Source of the DNA: Lasiosphaeris hirsuta
Taxonomy: Eukaryota; Ascomycota; Sordariomycetes; Sordariales; Lasiosphaeriaceae
Direction: 5' to 3'
Assembly (NCBI GenBank): GCA_030549175.1
Contig: JAUKUA010000004.1
Location: 3,782,001-3,846,000 of the forward strand
DNA: 64,000 nt
The notes under the pieces are model-generated. The model ran no database searches. It was not told the origin of the DNA and saw nothing but the letters and a program-made list of their open reading frames with translations. Each line of letters starts with the position of its first letter. Position 1 is the stretch's first letter. The position numbers were made by a program, and so were the translations under genes. This document shows, in pieces, positions 45,392-57,964 of this stretch.

Positions 45392-48300
45392 CTACAAGAC
45401 CTGCAAAGAGTATTATCAGGACCACGGCCATCACACAGCCACTTGGTCTACATTGAGTTTCTACTGCTGTCTGTAAGAGCGTGAGTAAGGCTTTGTAAAT
45501 TCTCGAGGTGGGTTTAGAATACCACTAGTGGTACTATGCATGGTCTGCGTACCTTGTGTTGTTTTAGGGATTTATTGTTCACTTATCAGCCCGAGTACCC
45601 TTCACACCCCCAAGTCGTCTCCCGTTTATCAACACAGTCCCCTTACTCCAGACGAAGGACGAAAGAGGCTAGAAGCATGTATGCCGGCGGCAGGACGTCA
45701 TTATCTCAACGGTAGAACCGCAGCCCGATTAGGTTTCATCTTGATAAATGTTTTGCCCGACTCGGGTTAGTAGCGTGGGTGCGCCTTTTCGATGCCATCC
45801 ATGCAGAATGTAGATTTCTATTGACCGGGCGTTGCAGAAAGGGCGCAGCAGAATTCCTTGAGTGGTATTCTTGACGGATCTTGTGTGTCACGGCTGTCCT
45901 GGCTTAGCTACGTATCAGGTCGAGCCTCGGAAGCGTCGGGGTTTGTCGCCTTCATTACCGTTGGTCAGTTATGGTTGACAGGTGTCATAGGTGGATATGC
46001 TGACTGCAGAGAGCAGCTGGAAGATCATGTAGCTCTAGAGGGTAGTTGTATTGACTCCGAAAGTTTTCGGTGTCCTGAATCTGGGGGGGTTTCCAAGGAG
46101 CACCACTGGCAACCACTTGTAGTAGGGTCTTGGATCTAACCTCTTGCTAGAGGATCGGGTGAACTACTCGCAAGGAATTGCCATCTACAGAATGTTATCT
46201 CCCCCTTCAACCCTCAACCACGAAGCGGAGAGCGACAAGATCTCTATGCCCTCGACGACTATTCGTGAGGCCGGTGTCTTCTGAAGCCATTTCAGTACAC
46301 AGGAAGTAACGACTTCCTGTAGATGCCAAATCTCCAGCGCACAACCCCCACAGTGTCGTTGTTAGTTTGTTTATGCGTGCGTTGGCCAGCGGCTACATCG
46401 GTTCTGTCCACTGAGGTCAGCATTGGGCAAGGTACGCAGTCTCCCTCGGCAGCGTCAAGTGGGCTATTACTAACAAGACTCTATGCACGCCGTCCAAAAG
46501 AGGAAAAAACTCAGCTCCAATGTCACAAGAGAATCCTTGCAGAACTCCGCCGCAATTCATATTTCCCTTTCCGAGTCCTATATGCCGCCCTTTGTTAGGA
46601 GACTTTGTAGACAACGCAGACGACGAGGGGACGGAGGAACACAACCCCCAGGGCCAGAACATCTCCCAGACTCGGAGCGCCGCATCTTGACCTTTGTAAC
46701 GCTTGTGTAGCCATGACCAAGACGATCGTGTGACGCCAAGGCCGAGGCCGAGGTGGTAGATACAAGTACCAGGCATGATACCCCCTGGAAGCCTCGAGGG
46801 GAATCGAGACAACAACCACCATCGACACGTCGTCTGCCCCCTACCGCGCGATGCAAAAAGTCTGTGTCTTATCAGAGTAGTCGTCCGTCCGTCTACCTGG
46901 GTTTAGAGGACGGAGTGGCGGGCATCAACTGCCCTCGGGTTGTCTGAGTTGGGTTCTGCGGTCTTCTGCGGTCTCATACCGAAGTGGTTAACACAAACAA
47001 TAACAATGCAGCTCGGCAACCAGCCAGCAGAGACCAACCAAACACGATGCCACCGCAGTGCTTCTCGGGAGGAGGCAGAAACAGAGACGGCGGAGACCGT
47101 CACACCATCTGGCCAAGAGCTAGCGTCTCACCTTCTCCTTGCGCCGATACCCGTCGACGGACCTGCGGTGCTATCGCACGTGGCCGACGACGCCACTGCG
47201 CGGTCCCGCCGACACATGGATTACACGATCGAGTTACACTTCTGACAAGAAATGTCGCCCGCCGCGTGGTCTCGGTAGTGTCGGCAGTGAGACTGGCACA
47301 GAGCACACCCGCACACACCCGCACACAAGCACACACACACATACACACACACACACACACACAGGCACACACCCCACAAGAGACACAAGACAGCAAACGT
47401 GGTGGTATCGACGAAGCAAACTTCCCAGATGGTGCTCCCTCTCCCTCTCGATGCGTGCGGCGGAGCAAAAGTACTGCACTACAGTACCACACTCCCCCCA
47501 CCCCATGCCCATGCTGTGCCGTCCGGCAGTTGAGATTTCTGCGTAGCTACAGGACTGTAGGAAGTGCTACCTTTGGGGGGGGGGGGGGACGAGTTTACGG
47601 GGGGCTTCCTTCGCCTGGGGACTCAAGGTGCCGTGCAGTACCGTACGAAGTATTCCGTCGCAGAGGAAACATGACAGCGCTCGCACGTCGCCGGTCGCCC
47701 TGTGAATGGATGGACCCGGCTCCGAGCCACGAGCGAGACTGCCGTGTAATGGGGGGACGGGCCAATGAGGACAGCGGGGCGCTCGCGTGGCCAGATGATG
47801 CAAGCCGCCGGGCTTGCATATTGGGCTAGCCTTTGGGACACCTAGCTTGGGCGGCCTGATCTTGCTCAACCTCAAACACCTGAGAGGGTGAGGGTGGAAT
47901 ATTGGCGCGTCTTTGATGTTGTTGGTCCTGCCGGGGACCTTGGGGAGGCTTGGGGGCCAGCCCAGAGGCAGCCATTCACAGAGGTTGCCGGTTCCCCAAC
48001 CAGCCCAAACCAGCCTCCAACCCCTGAAAGTGCCCTGAAGGGCGCACCACCACGCAGCGACTGGTGATGACCAGTCACCCCAGCCAGTCTTGCCTCACCT
48101 CCGCGCTCTTGGTCAAATGTTGATAATCAGTCCGGCCAGCTCCAGCCGCAATTACGGACAGATCCTGCAACAACCAAGTTAATGTCAGCGCTGAGCAATT
48201 CCATCGGTACGGGCTATCACAATTGGGCGGGGAGCGAAGACATATTCCCCTGTTCCCCTAACCCCTAACTCCTTTGCCCGACGAAGCATCATCTTGAAAG

Positions 48301-49200
48301 TCTGAAAGAATTTTGCTCGCCCTCCTGCTCAGACCGGATAGCGCACCTTACCAGGTAAGGCCTCAGCTTGCCCTGCCCAAGGCCTTCTAGACGTCAGACC
48401 AGTGGGAGGGCGGCGCAGGGATGGGTCTATGTCGGTGTGGGCAGCCTGCGTTGGCCAATCAGCCTAGCGTCTAGGTTTTGTGGAGGGCTTTCGTCTCGAA
48501 TTCCCACACACCTACCTCTCTTGTCACTTGCGCGCCCTCCCTTCGGCCCCCCGCCCACACACCCCCGGAGTAAACACTTAAACGGGCAAGCTAGTGGCCC
48601 AACGACTCGAAACGGCGAGTGCAGCTGGCCGACAAGCCGTGGATGGCTCTTGATGGGTTGAGTCGATCAAATCACCGATCTCCCCGCCTTGCCACATAGC
48701 TCGTACATGTCTTGGGTTGTGGTCGGATTGGAGGACGCAGTGCAACATATTTTGCGAGTCGCAGTTGCATGCTGCAGGCCTTCAAGTATGTGTGTATTTC
48801 GCTATATATCTCTTGCTTCTCTTGCATGCCCGGGTGGCTGGTCCACTGGTTTGGAAGCTGGACGCTGGTGCGATGGAAGCGCCGCAACCTCGAGAATCTG
48901 GCCAGAAACAAGGGGGCCCGCTGCTGGGCGATATATTGCGGCTGGGAAAGCGAAAGGGACAACTGACGATCGCGCCTTTTATCCAGCCCGGTGATCCACG
49001 CAGGTCCTTCCTTCGATGACTGGTCCAGCACTGGCTGGATGAATCGGAACCATGCGGCAAGGGAGCTCCCGGTCCATGCCATCATCATTGCCATGTGGTG
49101 CCCCGTACTGCGTGCCCCGAGGAGATTCAATTCCCCTGGCTGGGCTGGGGGCGCCGCCGGCTGAACGTGATGACTCGAGTGATATGAAATGGTGAGGGAT
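45392..49200. other. Gene-poor stretch, first part
   Basis: No supportable gene. Includes the missing 5' exon of the second island gene, some short unexplained frames (for example 45528-45770), an (AC)n microsatellite at 47301-47375 and a G14-type run at about 47577-47590. The sequence is of ordinary GC content. Confidence 0.45.
47301..47375 (+). repeat. (AC)n microsatellite
   Basis: An interrupted CA repeat of about 75 bp. The longest uninterrupted part is at 47345-47363. It produces His/Thr-rich or Val/Cys-rich artefactual frames on both strands. Confidence 0.9.
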
Positions 49201-49807
49201 CGCTCGCTTCGAACATTGGAGAGAGCGGGCGCGAGCAGACGCAATTGGCATTGATCACCACCAACAGCAACAGCGCCCTGCGCTATTGGCAGCTAGCAGC
49301 TAGTCGGCGATACTTTGTCGCTGGGCTGAGTGCCGTTGTCCAGCTGGGCAGCCAGGGAAGTCCCATCAATTAATTGGAAAGAGAGTGCGACCAAAACAGA
49401 GTTTCGCGGGGGCGTAGACACCGTTGTTTCAGCACAGAAACGCTCATGTGCGGTGTGTGGATCAAGACTGATCTGCGGGCGTACCACCTCACGAAACCCA
49501 CGCATCTTTTGCCACTGTACCCCAGTCTTGTTCACTCTTGTCTTTCATTTTTTTTCGTTGCTTTTTTTTTTTTTCTTTTCGGCTTTTCGCGCTTTCCTTG
49601 CCTTCTTCGATTGTTCTGGTTCCCGCACTCCATGTGGCTGCCACTCAACATCCACGTGGCGTCTCTCCACCCTAGCCAAGCCTTTGGGCCTTATCGTTTC
49701 CCCTCTGCCCCTCCAGGAAAAAATGTGAGTGGGCTGCTCCTCACGTGGCGACGAACCCGCACCTGAGTACTGCGGTACCGGTACTTGGCCAGGTTCGAGA
49801 ACTGAGC

Positions 49808-49847
49808 GCACAGTGCAATTAGTATGGTGCACCATACAATACTGTGC
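49808..49847. repeat. Two-tier inverted repeat (cruciform-capable)
   Basis: A perfect 16-bp palindrome, GTATGGTGCACCATAC (49822-49837), is enclosed by an outer inverted pair GCACAGT (49808-49814) and ACTGTGC (49841-49847). Confidence 0.7.
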
Positions 49848-52800
49848 AATCGCACAGTAAATTCAAATCTTCCTCGCCGTTGCTCCGTGCAGATATCCAC
49901 CACACTCTAGCCCTGGTTTGTTTATTAGCGTGTAATACCCAAAAAGAAGGGCAGCGCTGCAACCTTAGAAAGGTCTCTTCCATCATTGAAAAGGTCGTTT
50001 GTGTTTCTGAAAATGAGTTTCGAGAGCAACAGCAGGTTTACCATATGTACCTTGGCTGAAGGCCTGTGCTAACAACCAAACAAGGGCTAGATTGTATTGT
50101 AGTTCGGGAATAAACGCTCGGAGGCAAAGGCCAGAACCACCGACGGATTTCGGCGGCTCAGGCTCAAGGATACCCCTGGAACGCCCCGCGCAAAATTGTG
50201 ACCTTCTCATAGGATGACCACTGGTGTGCTGGGCGTTTATAGGGCACTCGCTCACCAGCAAAATGTGATCAACTTCGTCCGCGATATTGACAGTTCTAGA
50301 CAAACGGCGAACTCAACACATCACGTATTTGCATGCAAAACGCGCCGAATATTGGGGGTGCTTACTCACGAGACTGAGCTGGTTTGACTAGCATACGATA
50401 GCTCATCTTTTTAGAGTGTAAATTCCTGTTTATGGTACTGATGAAACCGACTAAACAATCGAGCATTAATATCAAGCAGGGAGGATTTGACGAAAAACCG
50501 AACCCCCACCAAGGGACTTGTGTGGTGTGAAAAACAATCTCATGTGGGGAGACACGAGAAGGAAGTGGCTGGGGGGATACCACTGCCACGTGTGGAAACG
50601 TGGGAATATTCCCGAAAACGTGGGGACAAACCGCCGTCAGCCGTCTGCCTCTCTGTCGGGTAGAAGTCGTTCCTCATTCTCGCTTCCGCTGTTGTGCTTT
50701 GCTGGGGCTAGGTCGCTTGCTGATAAGTGGTGGGCAAATAGCGGGCGGGCTGGGCCCTCGATGCCCCTCTCTCCCTTCGCGTCTTGGCGAGCACTATGGC
50801 GGCCAACCCAGACCGCGCGCAAAATTAAAAAGTTTGAGCCTCTCTCCGTTCCATGGATCGCTCGGCCACGGGACGGAAGGCCTTGCAGACCCAAAACATG
50901 AGGTTGGTCAGCACCTGTGGGAGAGCAAATCCGCGACACTGGGGCTTCCATGTCAACAAAACATGATACCATCGCTCCGGACGGAGTACAGACGGTGATG
51001 TGTGGAAAGCTTTCTTCACCTTGTTGTGCTTGCTGCACATGCATCCACCCACCCAATGGTGTCATCGCGATCGAGATATGAACACGTGCGGAGGAAGGAT
51101 ACGTGCAGACATTGTGGAGCGGAGCGATGCTGCAGTGGATTTTGAGGAGAAAAAAAAAAAAAAAAAACCAGAAGCGCAGCAGCAAGAGCGACGAGGAATC
51201 CCCTGCTAAAAGCAAAACACAACTGCAAGCCTGATGATTCACATCCCGGGGCGCCAATCGCATCTCATTCAACATTTCACCTGAACTGGAGTTCCCGTTC
51301 ATAGCAGATGGAGTTCTTCAATTCGCCTTGGTCAGTTCGGGCAGGTGTTGAGAGCGCTAGGGCACTACACCTGGGCAGGGAGCACCCTGCGCGGTCTGGA
51401 TGGGGCTTTCCGCCGTCTTTCACCCTGAATGCCACTGCACGGTGCGAGTTAGGCCAATTGGAAACTTGAGGCTATAGAGATTGAGGCGAGAGATTCTGTA
51501 TAAAGGGCTCAAGTGCCTTCTCTTTTCAAAATCTGCAATAGCATTTGCCTCGTCGAGCCGGCCCCTCTCCGTGTTCTCTTCACCACGTTTTGACCCCTGA
51601 AACCGCAGATGGTAAAATCCATGATGTGTGTGATCATGTTGATCTGTCACCGAGTGGCTGCTCATGCCCGCCTTGCCCACCCTTGCCGTGTGTGGTTCCT
51701 AAAAATAAACTGACGCGCGACCGTCCGTCCGCGCGCGACGTAAGGAAAGAGGAGGAGGCGGCCAGCGAAACGCCAAACGTCCGAAACGCCAGCGATAACC
51801 AGGTCATGTCAGGATCCCGAACAAAGGCCTGGGAAAGAGCCGAGTTCTACCGCCTTGGGGGGGGGGGGGGGGCTCGACGTGTCCCATGATACAGGTCGGT
51901 GTTGCATTTCCTTCTTCTGCGAATTCATGCGCACGACGGGGCGCGCTACCAATTCAATCTTCTTTCGGCCCCCTTTCCTTCTAGAAGCTCTTTCATTTCC
52001 TTCCAATCTCCACATACCCGGGAGCCTCCCCGCCATCCCATTCCCGATACGTGGATGCGGGTGTCTATTCCTTGTCATAGAAACTGTAGGGGGTGGGGAG
52101 GGACGGGAAAGGGGCAGCTCTTCTTTGTAGTTTGCTGATGTCACGGCAATGGCTCTGGCCACAAACACCACGAATGGCCTCACAAGGCTGCCTATTAGGC
52201 ACATCAGGCGCGTGGGATGCTGCCCGAGAGATCTCGATTCCTTCTTCTCAACAGCAGGGAGTAGTAGTCTGTATGTGTCATGAGGTTACTATCCGCTCAC
52301 CAGCTATCGTATCCAGATCTGACACTACGTTGTGTCTACGACTAGAGCCCATTTGGGTTGTGGGTGGACAATTCCCACAGGGACCACCACATGGACTTCT
52401 TTTTCCAAGGTTCATCATCTATTAGTGTTCGACCTTGTTCGCGGCCAACTCTCTACCCCCAGAACCCGAGCGGCATACCCGATGTCGAGGTGACCGCCAA
52501 TCTCCGGCAAGAGAGAGAGCCAAATCTGGGCTCCCAACCACCTTATCCATGCTCCGTCTTACGGCGGCGTTCAACGCCTTTTAGGGCCGCGATAGCGGTC
52601 AGCGTGACGGCGAAGACATCGGGGTTCCTCCCTCCTGAAGCGCCCCTCCCCCCTCCGCCTCGATTGGTGGGTTTATTGATGAACCGGTAGCAAAGACGGC
52701 GGTGCATTGCTGTCCTCCGTGTTACACCTGCGCGACCTTGATTGAGCGTTTCAGTGTCCTTTGCTGGTGCTGCTACTGCTACTACATTGACACTCAGTCT

Positions 52801-55279
52801 AGGCCCTTTCGTCATTCTTGTCCATGACTGGCCACCGCGCCGGGGCGGCCAGGCTTGTACTGAATGACAGCAATCGGTGGCCCCCTCGCATCAGCTCCAA
52901 CCGATCCGACTATCGGACTGGTTGGAATATTCATGACATATTTCGCCGATAGCTGAGTGGGTTCCAATGAGTCTTGAGGTCGTTGCCGCCAGAAGTGTGG
53001 GGTCGGGAACCTAGCACCGAGTAGCGTGAGGTCAATCTGCTCATGGATCTCATCCGCTGGTGACCGCCTGCGGAACACGACCCAGCGGTGTGTAGAACGT
53101 ATGGGACGTGCTGTCAGTGTGCCGCTTAGGTTTGCTCATTTGGTATGATGGTCCCTCCATCTAGCTATGGAAACATGGCTTCGATGGTCGTTGTAGCACA
53201 TTTTGACATGCACAGGAACGCTCATGGTCCAGATCCAGACTTTTGATTTTCCTTGGGCCCCAACATCACACGTCGCATTATGGCTAAGGAGTGTCGCCAA
53301 GGCGGCGATCAAATCCCCCACGACGTCCAGAATAACGGCGGCAAGAAGGAAAGTGAGAGACCTAAGAGGAGGGGACAGGATGAGAAGGATGAGAGATGGA
53401 GCATGAGCCGTGTTTCTGCATTACTGGCATTCTGCAGCCTGTGACCAAGTGCACAAAAGAGCAGTGCGAGCGAGCGAGCGATGGACGAACAGGACACCAG
53501 AACACTCACAGCAAAACGGGGGGCCGAATGGGAGGCCGGCAAGCCAAGGCCGGACCCCACCCCAGGTGGGACGGCACACACCTGCGGGCCCACAGCCAGC
53601 GGCCTCTCGAAGCGTGGGCAGGCAGGGGAGCCCACAGTCCAAAACTGGCTTGGCTTACTTGGCCTGGTGGGAAACATCCCTGAAGCCCACGCGCAGATCT
53701 CGCTCCCTGGGCTCCCCTGTTGTGAGACTTGCTGCTGTGCAGTCTGAAAAGGCGTCCATGCCCGCCATGCTCCATGAGTCCATGCTCGAGCCATGCAGCA
53801 GCAACGGAACCGCAGCCATCCCCCAGCATTGTCGTTTTTCTGCCGCGCCCGCTTCCCTCCAATCGCCTTCCCGCCCGTCCCGCACCCTTTCGCAGCTCTG
53901 CCCTACCACATGGCGAGAACCGCTCCGTTGCAAGCCATGACCTGACCGCCTTTTTTCTTTCTCTCTCTTTCTTTCCTTCCTATCACCCGTGTTTCTGGGC
54001 GGGTAGGAAGAAAAAAACAGCTGGCTGGGCTGTAGCCGCCTCTGCCTGGAGCTCAGGACCTGGAGCCTAGCAGGCTGCTGCAGGAGAGAATGCTCTTGCC
54101 GCCGATTTGCTTGGACGCCGTAGCGGTCGATCGCCGAGGGGGGGGTTCTTCTGTACCTACCTAGCGTATCGTTGGGGTTGCTTTCTGTGTGTCTTGTTGC
54201 AACACCGTTTCGCGCCTGCTTGTGCTCGTCATCGCTGAAGGTGCCCACACGCCAATCCGCGCGCAGACGCCCGCACACCCACGGCAGCGCTGCGTGACGA
54301 CCCGACGGAAGGGAGATAACAGCCAGATGGCTGTTTCAGCCGGGAGGGAGGCCGTGAGGCCCGAAAGAGCTGGCAAAGCGCATGCACTGCACCCGCAGAA
54401 GTCGTTGCGTTTAGTGAACTGTGGTGGCCCCCAGCTCCCAACCCAGCGTCTAGTGGTAGCTGCTTGCTGGTACTGCCGCCGCTGCCGAGGCGGGCCACCA
54501 GGGTGCGCAAGATTGAAGCCGTTGAGCGTTGCGCTCAGGGAGGGAGGTACCTCTGACCTGTAACTTTTTAGCCGCCGTCTGAGTGTCTTTCAGTCAGCGG
54601 ATCTGTCACTGCGAATGGAAGCTGGACGAACCTTTTCAGCAGCAGGCCTCGATCATTATCGCGACTTAGTGTAGGATAGATACACCACGCAGCACGTAGT
54701 GCGATTCTATCGGTGAGAAGATTCGACGTCGTGCTTTGGCAAGGAGGGGCTCTCTCTGCAACTTCGACGGGCTGCAGAAGAGTAGAAAGTGAGGGGCCCG
54801 GCTGCAGTCACGAGGCTCCCTATTCGATTGTGCGCGCCTTCCTCCTTACCTACCCAGGCATTTCCCAGGTATCCTTGCTCTCTCCATTTCCTAATTACGA
54901 TTTCCATTTGTGACTTCAGTTCTCCTCTTTTTCCTCCTGCATTCTTCTCCCAGCCCTGCCGCCGCCCTTTTTTGTTCTCACGTTGCAGTCGCCGCCGCCG
55001 CCGCCACCGTCGCGCCAGTTCCGCGGTAGCTGGCCCATCCCGTTTTACGCATCAGTTCGCCGTCTACGGCTTCCAGATTCGGTGCTGCGCAGGTCTTGGA
55101 GTGGAGGGTCTTGCTTGGACTTTGTGTGCAGCCAGCCGATTGGGCGTGGGCGACCGAGTTTCGTCAGACGGCAAGTAGCAGTTCCACTGCGTGATCCATC
55201 TCGGGAATTGGCCGCTCCCCTAGGGGCGCAGAGGGTTGCGCTGTGTGTAGCGTAACGCACTGCGCGGAGTACGGAGACG

Positions 55280-55306
55280 AAGTACTGGTTGGGGGTACCA
55301 GTACTT
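55280..55306. repeat. Perfect 10-bp inverted repeat, 7-nt loop
   Basis: AAGTACTGGT and ACCAGTACTT flank TGGGGGT, about 345 bp before the flbA start codon. In RNA it would form a stable stem-loop if the leader reaches this far. It is not followed by a T run, so it is not a terminator of bacterial type. Confidence 0.65.
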
Positions 55307-55648
55307 GGAAGATGAGCAGGCTCCCAGGTTCCGTTTCCATGCACCCACATTTTTCCCACGCCCTCCCCTGGCCGCAGTTCATTGTCTCTGTGGCCCTGGT
55401 GTGGCCCTGATGGCCCTGGACTCCTTGCAAGTGCTGGGGCTCCCTGTCGTCCCTGTCCCTCCATCCAACTCGCGACTGACCCTCGTCCACTACGGGCCCG
55501 CTCGCTCCACCTCCTTGCCCAAGTGCTCCAGTCGGCTTGTCCCTCTTTTATTTGAACCGCGGTTTGCCCATCCCAGCAGCGCACGCCCTTTCACAGCATT
55601 GCTACTACTACTTATTAGCGACTGCCGCTGACCTTACCTCGCTGTTAG

Positions 55649-57964
55649 ATGGCCGCGGTCTCACAGTCGTCCAAGTCGCCACAGCCTTCATCGTCGTCAC
55701 CATTGTCCCACCCAGCGCCCTTCTCTAATAGTAATCCGCTGTCCAGCTCGCCCGGCACCTTGTCGCAACCCTCTCGCGCGAGCATAGCTCAGGAGAAGAA
55801 GCTGCCACCCTCATCATCCTCGTCGACGAGTTCGGGTGCTGCCCCCGCCGCTACCACTACTATCGCTACCGCCCCGGCCGGCCAGCGGTACAACCATCTA
55901 AGTAACCCTTCCATCAGTTCGTCGCAGAGGTCAGGAGGCTTCCTCGCCCTCGCAGCAGCGGCCCTCGACAAGACCATTGCTGGTATTGCCGAGCCCCGAA
56001 TCCGACCACGCCAATCCCTTGGCCGCCTATCCACCGGCCCCGATTTCCTCTTCTCGAGTGCGCAGCAGTCCAGTCCCGACAAGCCCGCTCGCACCAGGCC
56101 AACATCCAACTACACGGCCTCACCGTCAACGCTTCCAGGCGACGGCAAGAGTTCGGGTCTGTCCACGCGACTACACGACCCGCCTTCGAAGCCGTATTCT
56201 GAGACTGACCCAACACACCCCCTCCCAACTCGTGTCTCGAGACTCGACAACAAGATGCACCAAACATCGTCCAGACTATTACGGATGACGGATGACGACC
56301 GTCCATTCACAAAGGTTAGTATCGCCCCCTGCAACTACTACCCCTTTACCCCCTTTTCAGAGGAGAATATTGCTGCCCTGTGACCTTCCACCTAATGCGC
56401 CGTGTTATCATGCCCTAACCGACGCTCAGGATTTCAAAGATCTCTTTGCTACTCTAATCGTCAGCTTGCTACCGCTCTCGGCCCACCGTGTCCGTCTGAC
56501 CAAGGTTGAGCACACGTTTCTCTCAGAAGATGCTATCAACAATCTGGGATCGCTCAAGTTCTCCCAGTCAAACCGCATGCCGGATCCTAAAGACCCGTCT
56601 CGGATTGTAACTACCACCACGACAACTACCTTCTCCATGGCTAAGGATATGGCGAGGTCGATTTGTCAAAGGTTCCTCGAGGCGAGGTTTATCGAGTCTG
56701 CAGATGGAAGATACCAGACGGTTTACACCATGAAGGGTTCGGTTTGGCAATTGACGCCCAAGGGGATTTCTATCCTCGACCGGTTCTGCTCGAGGAACGG
56801 TATCCAGCAAAAGCAGGTGGCTGAGCTCATTGGCAATTCCCTACCTCAACTGGTCAGTCTTGAGCGTGACGGACAAACCGACAAGCTCCTCACGGATCGA
56901 GGCACGATCGAGGTTATTTTCCGGCGATTTGTCGGCGCCAACGGACCGAATGTGAAGTCGAGCGTGAGCTCAGCCGACTCAGACTCTCTGAACGACTACC
57001 GAGATGGCCTCACGGGCGTGAAGATGGCAGCGGAGCGCAAAGTGGGTGGCAAGACATTCAAGGACACATTCACCGGCAGGGCTGCGACGGACTGGCTCAT
57101 GGACTGCTCGACTACTGTCGACCGGAGAGAGACTGTAGAGATTGCCTCCCTTTTTGTGGAATACGACTTGATGGAGGGAATCCAGCAAGACAGATCTCAC
57201 ATGATTCAAAACCCAGGTCATAATCTTTTCCAGCCGACTAAGCACGCCATCTACCAGGTCACGGCGAAAGGCAGAGATCTAGTGAATGGAGCCCTGCCCA
57301 GGGGACGTCCATCAGAGAGCGAAGGCGTATCGGCTTCGCGATCTGCGGGAATCGCACGTGACTCCAACACACAGCGGCTGGATAAGATTCTGAACGACCC
57401 GGCTCTGCGACTCCTCTTCCGTGAGAACCTCCGTGAGACCCACTGCGAAGAGAACCTTTCGTTTTACCTCGATGTCGATGAGTTTGTTCGTCAGTGCAAG
57501 CAGGCGACCAGGGCGGCCCAGAAGAGCCCGAGCAACAGTTCGTCGATGGATGGCATCAAGGAAATTATGGCCCAAGCATATGGCATCTACAACGCCTTCC
57601 TGGCGCCCGGTTCTCCATGCGAGCTCAACATTGACCATCAACTGCGGAACAATTTGGCGACCCGCATGACCAAGGCCGTGGGACAGGATGTCGCCATGAT
57701 TGACACGCTGCAAGAAGTCACTGCTCTTTTTGAGGACGCGCAAAATGCCGTTTTTAAGCTGATGGCCAGCGTAAGTCCATTGTTCAAGAGAATCAATTAA
57801 GTGGGCGTGCATGCTGACAACCTGGCCAGGACTCGGTACCGAAGTTTCTTCGCAGCCCCAAATACGAGCAGACGCTAAAGAACTACGATTTCGATTCTAT
57901 CACCCCGATAGGCGTGCCGGGTCGCATGCCGGAGCGCAGCCAGAGCAGGTCGAATCGCAAGTGA
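55649..57964 (+). CDS. flbA: FlbA-type RGS protein with DEP domains
   Basis: Three exons (55649-56314, 56430-57770, 57830-57964) sum to 714 codons (713 aa), close to the length of Aspergillus FlbA. The first 222 residues (exon 1) are Ser/Pro-rich and low complexity. Residues about 223-350 hold the first DEP-like module (LFATLIVSLLPLSAHRVRL; LEARFIESADGRYQTVYTMK). The second DEP is at about 430-510 (GKTFKDTFTGRAATDWLMDC; VEIASLFVEYDLMEGIQQD). The RGS domain is at about 539-690 (RLDKILNDPALRLLFRENLR; CEENLSFYLDVDEFVRQCK; KAVGQDVAMIDTLQEVTALF). RGS proteins of this type speed GTP hydrolysis by the G-alpha FadA class and allow the shift from growth to sporulation. The function is taken from the family. 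Introns are in phase 0 at both junctions. Confidence 0.95.

Larger units (their letters stand above)
49201..55648. other. Gene-poor stretch, second part, upstream of flbA
   Basis: No protein gene recognised in 6.4 kb. A minus-strand frame at 49983-50303 (106 aa) has no family likeness. Features seen are T-rich runs (49545-49590), CACGTG elements (49653, 49742, 50587, 51083), a palindrome GGGAATATTCCC (50603-50614), A19-type and G16-type runs (about 51150 and 51857), and two hairpins. The final 0.7 kb is CT-rich and probably the flbA leader. Confidence 0.45.

Noticed and set aside
46984..47829. 281-codon plus-strand open frame
   Set aside because: Runs through the CA microsatellite (His/Thr repeats) and shows no conserved block.
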